From the NCBI RefSeq assembly GCF_001518015.1, contig NZ_LPUY01000100.1:17050-81049 (forward strand): a DNA stretch of 64,000 bases. Direction: 5' to 3'. The notes under the pieces are model-generated. The model was not told the DNA's origin, ran no database searches, and was given only the letters and a program-made list of their open reading frames with translations. This document shows positions 27,127 to 35,748 of the stretch, piece by piece. The DNA is from Tritonibacter horizontis (GTDB lineage: Bacteria > Pseudomonadota > Alphaproteobacteria > Rhodobacterales > Rhodobacteraceae). The position numbers and the translations under genes were made by a program. Position 1 is the stretch's first letter. The number at the start of each line of letters is the position of its first letter.

Positions 27127-28443
27127 TCATATCGCCCAGGTCGCAATCGGTGGAAAGAACAGAATGATCCCCAGAACCACCAGCTGCAACGCGATGAACG
27201 GAAGCAGGGCGACATAGATATGTTTCAACGTGATTTCCCGCGGTGCCACGCTCTTGAGGTAGAAGGCGGCCGGTCCGAAGGGCGGTGTGAGATAGGACAC
27301 CTGCATATTGACCGCAAAGAGAATGCCGAACCAGATCGGATCATAGCCAAGCTGGATCACGATGGGCACGAAAATCGGCAGGGTCAGCAGCGCGATCCCG
27401 ATCCAGTCGAGGAACATGCCCAAGACCAGCAGGATCACCATCATCACCATGATGATCACCACCGGTGGCGCGTCGATGGCCAGGATGGATTGGGCAACAA
27501 ACCGGTTGCCGCCCATCAGGTTGTAGACCCCGACCAGAACCGCAGCGGCAATGCCGATCCAGATGATCATGCCGCAGGTTTCCAGCGTATGGACCAGGCT
27601 GTCCTGGATCAGTTTTACCGTCAGTTCGCGGCGAAACAGCGAGATGATCATCACCGCAGAGACCCCCATGGCGGCGGCCTCGGTGATGGAGGCGACACCG
27701 CCATAGATCGACCCGAGCACCACGAACACGATGAACAGCGGCGCGGCAAGCGAGCGCAGGGCGCTGGCAAGGGATTCCTGCGCGGCTTCTTCCTCGGACA
27801 TGGGCGGGCCAAGCTCGGGATTGCGCCAGCACATGAACAGCACATAGGCCACATAGAAGGCCAACAGCAGCAGCGCCGGGGTGATGGCCGCGACAAACAG
27901 ATCCGCAATCGAGACATTGGCGACCAGGCCAAAGATGATCAACACGATGGAGGGTGGCATCATGGTGCCCAGCGACCCGCCCGCACAGACCACACCAATC
28001 GACAGGTTGCGATCATAGCCAAGCCGCAGCATCTGGGGCAGGGCAAGGATGCCGAGCAGGACGATTTCGCCGCCAATCACCCCCGACATGGCAGCCATCA
28101 GGATGGCCACGATCAGGGTCTGCACGGCGACCCCGCCCGGCAGGCGGCCGGCCAGAATACGCATCCCGTTGAACAGGGATTTGGCAATGCCGGACCGATC
28201 CAGCAAGGCAGCCATCAGGATGAACATCGGAATGGCGACCAGCGAATACTCGGTGATAAAGCCAAAGATCCGCGAGGTGACCAGCGGCAGGGCCATGGGG
28301 CCGAACCAACCGAAGGTGAAAACAAGGGCGACCAACCCGGTGACCCAGGCCAGCGGCTGACCGGTCAGCAGCAGCAGGAAAATCGCCGCCACAAGCAGGT
28401 AAGAGCCGTATTCGATGCCAAGTGCGCTAAGATCCATGGTCAT
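27127..28443 (-). CDS. dctM: TRAP transporter large permease subunit
   Basis: A 438-residue, roughly 12-segment membrane protein of the DctM family. Typical motifs are YSLVAIPMFILMAALLDRSG, GVVCAGGSLGTMMPPSI and LGMFLDWIGIALLTLPIFVP. It forms the Na+-driven channel with the small subunit; its ATG overlaps the dctQ stop by four bases. Confidence 0.95.
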   Translation of the reverse strand: MTMDLSALGIEYGSYLLVAAIFLLLLTGQPLAWVTGLVALVFTFGWFGPMALPLVTSRIFGFITEYSLVAIPMFILMAALLDRSGIAKSLFNGMRILAGRLPGGVAVQTLIVAILMAAMSGVIGGEIVLLGILALPQMLRLGYDRNLSIGVVCAGGSLGTMMPPSIVLIIFGLVANVSIADLFVAAITPALLLLAFYVAYVLFMCWRNPELGPPMSEEEAAQESLASALRSLAAPLFIVFVVLGSIYGGVASITEAAAMGVSAVMIISLFRRELTVKLIQDSLVHTLETCGMIIWIGIAAAVLVGVYNLMGGNRFVAQSILAIDAPPVVIIMVMMVILLVLGMFLDWIGIALLTLPIFVPIVIQLGYDPIWFGILFAVNMQVSYLTPPFGPAAFYLKSVAPREITLKHIYVALLPFIALQLVVLGIILFFPPIATWAI

Positions 28444-29021
28444 TCTGCTCCGGTCTCAACAGGGGCAGCGGGGTCGGCAGGGCGCCGGATGGCCGCGATC
28501 AGATGCAACAGCGTTTGCACAAACATGACAACCACGCAGATCAGAACCAGCAATTTCAGCAACGCCGGAGTGGGCGGATTCCAGGATGTGCCGGTGCCTT
28601 CGAGATGAAAGGCGCCTGTGGGGGTGAACCAGGATTTGCTGACCATGATCCAGCTGGCAAAGGCAAGGCCGCCAAAAAACACCAGCGCGATCAGGGAGTT
28701 GACGATATCCAGGACCCGCTTCCGCTTTGGTCCGACGGCATCATAGAACATCCGCACGCGAATATGTTTGTCCCGCGCCAGCGCGACCGGTCCGCCGATC
28801 AGGAAAACCGCGGCGATCAGAAACGACGTGGTTTCATGCGCCCAGAAAGTCGGGCTGTTGAACACATATCGCGACACGACCTCGACCACTGAAATGAGAA
28901 AGGCGACGAAAATCGCCCAGGCAAAGAATTTTGCCGCCTGTGTCAACGCATGGTCCAGCCCGGTGCGGACCTCTGCGTCATGGTCTTCGACCTGGTGAAT
29001 GATCTCGGCTACTTTGGCCAT
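28440..29021 (-). CDS. dctQ: TRAP transporter small permease subunit
   Basis: A 193-residue DctQ protein with four membrane segments, including FFAWAIFVAFLISVVEVVSR and the family motif FLIGGPVALARDKHIRVRMF. The ATG at 29021 (MAKVAEIIHQ) lies 6 bases after GGGGGAGAG; a longer frame is rejected for that reason. It partners dctM and dctP. Confidence 0.93.
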   Translation of the reverse strand: MAKVAEIIHQVEDHDAEVRTGLDHALTQAAKFFAWAIFVAFLISVVEVVSRYVFNSPTFWAHETTSFLIAAVFLIGGPVALARDKHIRVRMFYDAVGPKRKRVLDIVNSLIALVFFGGLAFASWIMVSKSWFTPTGAFHLEGTGTSWNPPTPALLKLLVLICVVVMFVQTLLHLIAAIRRPADPAAPVETGAE

Positions 29022-29102
29022 TTGCGGCTCTCCCCCGTCCTGTCGCATTTGCGCCCGGCGGTTGGTGAGCCGGGCGCAGTTCTGTTTTGGTGGCCTGCTA
29101 GA

Positions 29103-30128
29103 TCAAAGCAGGTTGCGACCCTTGAGATAGGCGGTGACCGCATCGTAGTAGCGCTGCGTCATCGCGGTCTTGGGCGCCCAGTTCTGCCATTCCTGCTGGG
29201 CAATGCGGCGGAACTTGGCCCGCTCGTCACCCGACCAGTTGATGATCTCGATCTCGGGGTTGGCTTTGGCCTGCTCGACGGCGCTGGCGTCCAGTTGGCG
29301 CACCGAATAGATGTGGTTGAAGCTGAATTGCTTGACCGAGGTGAGCAGGATTTCCTGCAGATCCTCTGGCAGCCCGTCCCAGATCTGTTTGTTCATCGAC
29401 ACGTCGATCATCGGCAGCGAGTGAAAGCCGGGATAAAGCGGGAAATTGGCAATGTCGTTCATGCCAAGCGCCTGGTTGGTGGCAAAGACGGTATTGTCAG
29501 CCGCGTCGACAACCCCCTTGTCCAGCGCCGAGAAGATCTCCGAACCGGGCAGCGACACCGGAGCCGCACCGGCCTTGGAGAAGATCTCGTAGACCATACC
29601 TTCAGGCGCGCGCAGTTTGACACCTTTCAGGTCCTCGACCGTGCGGATCGGCAGGCGGGAGACAAACGCCTCTGGCTCGGTCGCTGCTGCGCCGATGAAC
29701 TTCACGCCGTAAGGCTCGACGAGTTCGGAATAAAGTTCGTTGCCGCCACCGCTCTGCATGAAGCCAAGCAGTTCAAACGGGTCGCTCCAGGCGCCAACCA
29801 GGTTGCCCATCATCGCAAAGGCCGGATCCTTGCCCGAGAAATAGCTCGGATCGGTCAGATGCCCTTGCAGGATGCCGGCGCCAACCGCGTCAAGCGTATC
29901 GGTATGCGGGACAACCGATCCGATCGGCAGGATTTCGATAGCGATCCGCCCGCCCGACAGCGTGGCCACGTCGTCGGCCCATTTCTGCTTGTTCACGAAC
30001 CCTGGTTCGCCGGCGGTTTCCGATGTCTGGAATGTCCATTCGTAGTCCGCGGCCAGCGCAGCTCCGCCCAGTCCCATTACCGAAACCGCCACAGCGGCCA
30101 GTCCGGCAAGCTTTTTCGTAAAGCGCAT
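29103..30128 (-). CDS. dctP: TRAP transporter substrate-binding protein
   Basis: A 341-residue periplasmic DctP-family protein with a clear signal peptide (MRFTKKLAGLAAVAVSVMGL, cleavage near ALA-ADYEW). Core motifs are GEPGFVNKQKWADDVATLS, PIRTVEDLKGVKLRAPEGM and GVVDAADNTVFATNQALG, where the family's substrate-binding region lies. It is the first gene of the operon and should be the most strongly expressed. The substrate is inferred to be a sugar acid from the dehydratases downstream. Confidence 0.94.
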   Translation of the reverse strand: MRFTKKLAGLAAVAVSVMGLGGAALAADYEWTFQTSETAGEPGFVNKQKWADDVATLSGGRIAIEILPIGSVVPHTDTLDAVGAGILQGHLTDPSYFSGKDPAFAMMGNLVGAWSDPFELLGFMQSGGGNELYSELVEPYGVKFIGAAATEPEAFVSRLPIRTVEDLKGVKLRAPEGMVYEIFSKAGAAPVSLPGSEIFSALDKGVVDAADNTVFATNQALGMNDIANFPLYPGFHSLPMIDVSMNKQIWDGLPEDLQEILLTSVKQFSFNHIYSVRQLDASAVEQAKANPEIEIINWSGDERAKFRRIAQQEWQNWAPKTAMTQRYYDAVTAYLKGRNLL

Positions 30129-30514
30129 GTCTCTCTCCCTTTGGTTGATGCCCAACTGATCTCCTCCAACGAACCGGGAGGGGCATCCTCTGACCCGGTG
30201 GTTGGACAAATTAGACATGGATCGTGATTCAGATCAACAACATGTCCCAGGATTCTGCCCGATCTTGGCAATTTCATCTGACCAATAGGATATATTTCAG
30301 GTTCTGGCGTGAAATACTTGGTCCGCAGTGCAGATTTTCTGGACGGAAAACTATCTTGGTCCTACAAAATGAGTCGAGAGAGCCTGACGTATTGCCGCTG
30401 CGTCATCTTGTATTATCACCCAATGGCGCGACGTTTGCGCCATCAGGATGGGCGATGCGCAAAGCGATCAGTGGCTTTTCGAAGAGGCGAAACAATCAGA
30501 GCGGGAGAGCACCC
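30129..30514. promoter_or_regulatory. 386-bp divergent control region of the sugar-acid cluster
   Basis: No gene is seen here. The region separates dctP (minus) from the SDR gene (plus). It contains TGGTCCTACAA at 30357-30367, one mismatch from the TGGT-N2-TACCA dyad used by some FCD-type GntR regulators, and a related half-site TTGGTCCG near 30318. A perfect inverted repeat ATGGCGC-N7-GCGCCAT lies at 30423-30443. These are candidate operators for the GntR regulator encoded in the operon. Confidence 0.4.
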
Positions 30515-31276
30515 ATGGGCGAGCTGACAGGCAAGGTGGCGATGGTGACCGGTGGCAACGGCGGTATTGGTCTGGCGATGGCAACCGCGCTTGCCGATGC
30601 GGGCGCAACACTTGCCCTGGTCGGGCGCGACGCGGCAAAAACCGCTGCCGCTCAGGGTGCGCTGGGGCGGGCGGGCGTGCCGGCGGCACTGGCGCTGACA
30701 GGCGATATGACGGACGAAGACAGCGTGGCCGAGGTCACGACCGAGATCGTGCGCCAGTTCGGCGGCCTTGATCTGCTGATCAACAACGCAGGCTCCAACG
30801 ACCGCAAATTGCCGCAGGAATACCCGCTCGCGGAGTGGAATGCGCTGATCCAGAGCAACCTGACCTCTGCGTTCCTGGTATCGCAGGCGGCCTATCCGCT
30901 GATGGTCGCACGGGGCGGTGGCAAGATTGTCAATATCGGGTCGATGCTGTCCATTTTCGGCTCCGCCATGGCCGCACCCTATGCCGCTGCCAAGGGTGGG
31001 GTGGTGCAATTGACGAAATCGCTCGCTCAGGCCTGGGCAGGCGATAATATTCAGGTCAACGCCATCCTGCCCGGCTGGATCGAGACGGAGCTGACGGTGA
31101 CGGCAAAGCAGCAGATCCCCGGCCTGCACGACCATGTGATGTCGCGGACGCCCGCTGGCCGCTGGGGACGACCGCAAGACGTCGGCGGCGCGGCACGGTT
31201 CCTCTGTTCGCCGGCCGCCGATTTCGTGACCGGCGTCAGCCTGCCGGTGGACGGTGGGTTTTCCTCGGCGATCTAG
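30515..31276 (+). CDS. short-chain dehydrogenase/reductase (SDR)
   Basis: A 253-residue classical SDR. It has the cofactor motif TGGNGGIG (about 13-20), NNAG, the catalytic Ser in IVNIGSMLSIFG, and YAAAK with the Tyr/Lys pair. The C-terminus GVSLPVDGGFSSAI is typical. GGGAGAG lies 7 bases before the ATG at 30515. In Weimberg-type clusters an SDR (XylB) oxidises the free sugar to the lactone; here its divergent position suggests a similar role. Confidence 0.9.
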   Translation: MGELTGKVAMVTGGNGGIGLAMATALADAGATLALVGRDAAKTAAAQGALGRAGVPAALALTGDMTDEDSVAEVTTEIVRQFGGLDLLINNAGSNDRKLPQEYPLAEWNALIQSNLTSAFLVSQAAYPLMVARGGGKIVNIGSMLSIFGSAMAAPYAAAKGGVVQLTKSLAQAWAGDNIQVNAILPGWIETELTVTAKQQIPGLHDHVMSRTPAGRWGRPQDVGGAARFLCSPAADFVTGVSLPVDGGFSSAI

Positions 31277-31396
31277 GTCTGCCGTTGCGCCTGCAAGGCG
31301 TTAATGGGGCGTGCGACCACCCAACTCAAAATCAAAAAAGCTTTGCAATCATGCTCCGGCCTGACCCACGGACCGCCGCTTGCAAAGGATATTCAC

Positions 31397-31507
31397 ATGC
31401 GCCTGATCGACCCGTTTTCTGCCTGTGTCTGGGGCGCCGCCACCCGCGCCATGGACATGGATGTGCCTGCCTGGCCAGAGCCTGCCCGGCCTGAGGTGGG
31501 TCAATGA
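31397..31507 (+). CDS. 36-residue small ORF coupled to the beta-helix gene
   Basis: The ORF starts MRLIDPFSACVWGAATRAMD and ends in a Pro-rich tail. AAAGGA lies 7 bases before the ATG, and the stop TGA overlaps the next ATG as ATGA (31504-31507). The good ribosome site and coupling argue that it is translated, either as a leader peptide or a small partner protein. I do not recognise it. No signal peptide or membrane segment is obvious. Confidence 0.5.
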   Translation: MRLIDPFSACVWGAATRAMDMDVPAWPEPARPEVGQ

Positions 31508-33888
31508 CCGGCCCGAGCGCAGCCGGGGCAGGCGCGCCGCTGCCGCAGGTCGCCTTTGATCCGGTGAACGGAGGGCTCACGATCCGACTGGTCAACACCG
31601 ATGACGGGGATCGGGGCGCTGTTGCGCTGACCCGCGTGGCGGTTGATGGGGTTGATCGCACCGGCTCTGTCGTGGCTGCGGCGGCGACGGATCTTGTTAC
31701 GGACGTGACCTTTCCGCGCGCGGCGGCGGGGGGCGGTGTGCTGGCCTTTGTCACGGCCGACAGCCTGTCGGGCGGGTCGTGGTATCACCTGCAGTATACC
31801 ATCTCCGATCAGGCCGCCGGATCCTATCCGTTTTTCGCAATCGGGTCTCCCTGTTCGAACAGCGGCGAGCAATTGCCACAGGGCATCGGCACGCATTCGG
31901 TGCTGGTCGAGATCAAGAGCGGTTTTTCCGGCCAGGGGGCGGTGGAGCTGATCCGGGCCAGTGGCGAGATCACCCTGTCCGAAGTCTCTTTCTACAAGGC
32001 AGAGTGGTGGCTCGATCTTGCCGGATCCAGAGAATGGGCCGCCGTCACCGATCCTGGCAGGCTCTCGGGCAGCAACGCTGCGACAGTGTTGTCGCTGGCC
32101 CCCGGCGGCAGCATCACCCAGGGCGAGCGTTTCACGCTGGACTATGAAATCATCGAGGCCGAGGAGGTCAGCCATTTCTTTGTTCCCGACGTCGGCAGCC
32201 CGTTCCATTTTACGTCCTTGCCCAGCACGCCGGGCGTGCACCGGGTGCCCCTGGTCGCGGATGGGGATATCAGCGACCGGGCGGTTTTGGCCAGGCTGAC
32301 CGGGCGACTTTCGATGGGGTTCGTGTCGTTGCGCAAAGACGGGGAGGGGCGCGGCGTCGAGGTGGAGATCTCGGTCGGCCCCAAAAGCTATGGCGGGACA
32401 ACTGTCGCGCCCTTGCCGCAGGTCTGGCATGTGGCGGGCTCTGGCGACGACCTGCGCGGCACCGGATCGCCGGAAAAACCGTTTCGAACCCCAGCGCAGG
32501 CGATGACCGTTTGCAGCGGCGCCGATACGCTGTATCTGCGGGCCGGCGATTTCGCCGCCTTCGATGTCACCGTTTCAGGCCACTCCGCCGCCGAGCGGTT
32601 TCGCATCACCACGCTGCCGGGCGAGGAGAGATTGCCACAGGTCATCGGTCACGATTTGCTCACGGCGGGACGTACCGGCAACTACAGCGCCATCCGGCTG
32701 CGGGAGGTGAACAATGTTGAAGTGTCCCATCTCAGCATCCTTGGCTCAATGAAAGAAGGCCTGCTCCTTCAGGGGCAGGAACCCGAAGATGATGTTGGCC
32801 CGCCCCCGGTCTATGGTGGGCATCTCATCCACGGCAACAAGGTGCGCCAGACCGGGTCCTCGGGGATCATGGCCTGCGGGTTTTATCCCGGCAAGCGGAT
32901 CGGGATCGGCAATGCGGCAACCGAGGTCTTTCGCCTGTCCGATGTGGTGATTTCATACAATGACGTGGCCGAGACCAACGTCGCAAACGACTACAATAGC
33001 GCGTTTTCCAATGCCGACGGGCTGCCCGGTGGCAACAACGAGGCGATCACGATTGCCGCCTCGGTGCAGGGCTATGTGGTGGAGCACAACCACGTTCATG
33101 ACACCCTGCAATACGGGATTGATTCAAAGTCAGGCACCCGCGGCGGCACGATCCGCTACAACCGGATCTGGAATTGCACCAATCATGGGCTCTATATCGA
33201 CGCCTCGCGTCGTTTCGTGGACGATCTGGAAATTCATGACAATGTCATCTGGAGCTGCCGCAATGGTCTCGTCCTCGCCCGAGAGGCAGATTTCGACGCT
33301 GACGATCCGACGCTGGATCTGGCCGATTTCGACATGCGGCTTGAGGATATCCGGGTCTGGAACAACGTGATCTTCGACATGGAACGCGACGGGTTGGTGT
33401 GTTTTGCCCATCCCGGTGACCACCCGTCCGGTCGCATCGCCGGGATCGTCATTCGGTTCAATACGGTGTTCAACTGTGGGCAGGAGCAGGCCTATCGCGA
33501 TGAAATTCGCCTTGTCGACTGGGCCGACCCGGCGTGGCGGGCTGCGGGTGTCGTTCGTGATTTCGAGATGACCGGCAATCTTGTCTGGCGCGACGACGGC
33601 AACTTTGACGTGACCGATGACTTCAGTGGGCATGCGGCGTTTTCGATCAACGAGAATTTCAATTTCGACGGCCCGCGTGACCCGCTGTTCGTCGCTCCGA
33701 CGGCGGCAAAGATCGTGGGGCCGGGGGATTACCTGCCGGAGCTGTCCTTGCCGGACTTGCGCCTGCAACCCGGATCGGCTGCGGCCGAGACCGTCCGGCG
33801 CGGTGTCGCCGGGCGATATAATCTGGATGCGGGTGGGCTGGCGCGCGACGCCCCGACCGCTGCCGGGGCCTTTGCCGTGACCGTGTGA
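31504..33888 (+). CDS. right-handed parallel beta-helix repeat protein
   Basis: A 794-residue protein. The first 300 residues look like two beta-sandwich modules (SWYHLQYTISDQAAGSYPFF, ITQGERFTLDYEIIEAEEVS). From about 308 a pectin-lyase-like fold begins at VWHVAGSGDDLRGTGSPEKP, followed by short beta-helix rungs (SHLSILGSMKEGLLLQG, VVEHNHVHDTLQYGIDSKSG, DLEIHDNVIWSCRNGLV). No N-terminal signal peptide or RTX tail is visible, which is odd for a fold mostly found in exported polysaccharide-active proteins. It lies next to a sugar-acid cluster; an enzymatic role is not proved. Confidence 0.8.
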   Translation: MTGPSAAGAGAPLPQVAFDPVNGGLTIRLVNTDDGDRGAVALTRVAVDGVDRTGSVVAAAATDLVTDVTFPRAAAGGGVLAFVTADSLSGGSWYHLQYTISDQAAGSYPFFAIGSPCSNSGEQLPQGIGTHSVLVEIKSGFSGQGAVELIRASGEITLSEVSFYKAEWWLDLAGSREWAAVTDPGRLSGSNAATVLSLAPGGSITQGERFTLDYEIIEAEEVSHFFVPDVGSPFHFTSLPSTPGVHRVPLVADGDISDRAVLARLTGRLSMGFVSLRKDGEGRGVEVEISVGPKSYGGTTVAPLPQVWHVAGSGDDLRGTGSPEKPFRTPAQAMTVCSGADTLYLRAGDFAAFDVTVSGHSAAERFRITTLPGEERLPQVIGHDLLTAGRTGNYSAIRLREVNNVEVSHLSILGSMKEGLLLQGQEPEDDVGPPPVYGGHLIHGNKVRQTGSSGIMACGFYPGKRIGIGNAATEVFRLSDVVISYNDVAETNVANDYNSAFSNADGLPGGNNEAITIAASVQGYVVEHNHVHDTLQYGIDSKSGTRGGTIRYNRIWNCTNHGLYIDASRRFVDDLEIHDNVIWSCRNGLVLAREADFDADDPTLDLADFDMRLEDIRVWNNVIFDMERDGLVCFAHPGDHPSGRIAGIVIRFNTVFNCGQEQAYRDEIRLVDWADPAWRAAGVVRDFEMTGNLVWRDDGNFDVTDDFSGHAAFSINENFNFDGPRDPLFVAPTAAKIVGPGDYLPELSLPDLRLQPGSAAAETVRRGVAGRYNLDAGGLARDAPTAAGAFAVTV

Positions 33889-34001
33889 TCGACAGCCAGC
33901 AAGCGCCGGACAGGGCTGATGGTGGGGGCAAACGGTCCGCGGGCGGCGACGTCACTGCGTCGCAATGGCCGACGGGATCAACCGCCAGAGGTTTCCGGCC
34001 C

Positions 34002-34727
34002 CTATTCGTAGAGCGCCCGAAGATCCGAAATCGCGATCTCCCTGCGGCTGACTTCGAGGATGCCCTCGGCCTGCATCCGGTCCAGAGACTGGGTGACCCA
34101 TTGCCGGGTTGCGCCGACAATGGTGGCGATCTGGTCGTAGGTGATCGTGCGATCAATGACGATGCGGCTGCCCTCGTGGCGGCCATAGGTCTCTGCCAGG
34201 ATTACCAGCAATTGCCGCAGCCGTTCGGCCACCGTGCGGGTGCCCAGCATCTGGATCAGGGCCGAATAGCATTTCCCCTTGTTGACCAGACCGTTGATGA
34301 TCGCGATTGCCACATCGGGGATGTCCCGCACCAGACGTTGCAAACTGACCCCGGACAAAAACAGCAATTCGCAGTCTTCCAGCGCATCTGCCGACCAGAC
34401 ATGCCGCCCGCCGCCAAAGACCTCGGGCCCGCCGATGAAATGGCCGATGCTCCAGTAAGCGAGGGTGATTTCACGGCCCGATGGCCCGGCATAAAAGGTC
34501 CGCACGCGCCCTTTTTCGACGACCCAGACGCCAGTGTGCGGATCGCCCTGAAAGAAGATGCCTTCGCCCTTGGTCACCGTGCATCGGGTGCCAAGCTGGC
34601 GGGTGGTGCGTTGATCTTCATCCGTCAGCGAGGACAGAAAGCCGGCGCCCTTGTTGATGTCCAACAGGTACTCCGACAGGAAGATGGCGCTTGGGCCATC
34701 GTTGGGCTCGTCAATATTCTCGGTCAC
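34002..34727 (-). CDS. Crp/Fnr-family transcriptional regulator
   Basis: A 241-residue regulator: cyclic-nucleotide-type barrel (KGEGIFFQGDPHTGVWVVEKG, ITLAYWSIGHFIGGPEVFGG) and a C-terminal helix-turn-helix in ITYDQIATIVGATRQWVTQSLDRM. It lacks the N-terminal cysteine set of FNR, so it does not carry an oxygen-sensing 4Fe-4S cluster. It is the last gene of the eight-gene transporter operon, its ATG overlapping the cytochrome stop by ATGA, and is the likely local regulator. Effector unknown. Confidence 0.88.
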   Translation of the reverse strand: MTENIDEPNDGPSAIFLSEYLLDINKGAGFLSSLTDEDQRTTRQLGTRCTVTKGEGIFFQGDPHTGVWVVEKGRVRTFYAGPSGREITLAYWSIGHFIGGPEVFGGGRHVWSADALEDCELLFLSGVSLQRLVRDIPDVAIAIINGLVNKGKCYSALIQMLGTRTVAERLRQLLVILAETYGRHEGSRIVIDRTITYDQIATIVGATRQWVTQSLDRMQAEGILEVSRREIAISDLRALYE

Positions 34728-35320
34728 TCCGGTCTTTCCAGTGAAGCAAGATAGGCGGCGATCTCGTCGATGCCTGTGTCCATCCCGCTGAAGATCTCCT
34801 GGTGCATCTCTGCGAACGCACCGTGGTCACGCCGACCGTCGCGAAAATCGCGCATCTGCTTTGACAGATAGCCCGCATGCTGGGCCGAAAGATACGGCAC
34901 CGCGCCATCGCTGTCCACCTCGTGACAGCCAAGGCAGCCCGCCGCCGCGGTCAGGGTCTGGCCCAGATCGCTATCCGGCGGATCGCTGGCCGGGGGCGGA
35001 TCCTGCTGTGCGAACCACTCGATCACGACCGGCAGGTCTTCGGGTGCCAGCTCTGTCACGATGCTCGACATCTGGCCGCCGTCGTTGCGCCGGATCCCGG
35101 AGAGGAAGGCCGCCAGCTGAGCCTGGATATAGGCCGGGTTTTGCCCGGCAAGATGGGGAAACCGGTCCAGACGGGACTGGCCAGACAGCCCGTGGCAGAG
35201 CGCGCAGGTTTCATAGGCGGGATAGCTGTCGGCATCAAAATCCGCATGAAGCGGCGCGGCCACAGCGGTTGTCAGACCGATGGCCAGACAGAAGGCTGCG
35301 CCCATAGGATGGCGGGTCAT
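34724..35320 (-). CDS. periplasmic dihaem c-type cytochrome (c4-like)
   Basis: A 198-residue cytochrome with a signal peptide ending near LHA-DFDAD and two haem-binding sites, CALCH (39-43) and CLGCH (129-133). Each half also has a possible Met ligand (GGQMSSIV; EMHQEIFSGMD). The two-domain layout resembles cytochrome c4. It sits between PCu(A)C and the Crp/Fnr gene with ATGA overlaps on both sides, so it is made with the copper chaperones and the transporter. Confidence 0.9.
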   Translation of the reverse strand: MTRHPMGAAFCLAIGLTTAVAAPLHADFDADSYPAYETCALCHGLSGQSRLDRFPHLAGQNPAYIQAQLAAFLSGIRRNDGGQMSSIVTELAPEDLPVVIEWFAQQDPPPASDPPDSDLGQTLTAAAGCLGCHEVDSDGAVPYLSAQHAGYLSKQMRDFRDGRRDHGAFAEMHQEIFSGMDTGIDEIAAYLASLERPE

Positions 35321-35748
35321 GATCCGGCGCCAGCGGCCCCTACGGTGGCGGTAACGGATTGGCTCGTGCCATCTGCGAAGCTCAGGACCAGTTCGACCGT
35401 ATCTCCCGCCTGCAGCGTCCGGTCCGGGTGCATCAGCATGATGTGCAACCCACCCGGCGCCAGCGCAATGGTTTGCCCCGGTGCGATCTCCAGCTGGTGC
35501 AGCATCGCCATGGTGGCGACGCCGTCCTGTTCGGCGCTGGCATGCAGATGGGCCATGGCGTAGCCTGCCGCCGTCACCCCGACGAGCCGAAGCGGGGCGG
35601 TGCCGGCGTTTGCCAGAGTCATATAGGCCGCATGGGTCATGACGCCCGGCGGGGCAAGCGGGACATAGGCCGCCTCAACCCGGAGTTGCTGTGCAAAGGC
35701 CGAGGTGGCCCAAAGCAGCGCCAGGACCGGCGTGACAGAGCGCATCAT
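35317..35748 (-). CDS. PCu(A)C periplasmic copper chaperone
   Basis: A 143-residue exported protein (signal MMRSVTPVLALLWATSAFAQ). The full copper motif H-X10-M-X21-H-X-M is present as His69, Met80, His102 and Met104. Such proteins hand Cu(I) to the CuA centre of cytochrome oxidase or to other copper enzymes, often with SCO, whose gene overlaps it here by four bases. No oxidase subunit is in the window. Confidence 0.93.
   Translation of the reverse strand: MMRSVTPVLALLWATSAFAQQLRVEAAYVPLAPPGVMTHAAYMTLANAGTAPLRLVGVTAAGYAMAHLHASAEQDGVATMAMLHQLEIAPGQTIALAPGGLHIMLMHPDRTLQAGDTVELVLSFADGTSQSVTATVGAAGAGS

Noticed and set aside
34002..34727. Calling the Crp/Fnr protein an oxygen-sensing FNR
   Set aside because: The N-terminal cysteine cluster needed for the 4Fe-4S centre is absent.
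33885..34754. A plus-strand frame opposite the Crp/Fnr gene that would extend the beta-helix operon
   Set aside because: It is antisense to a protein with intact Crp/Fnr motifs and has no family features.
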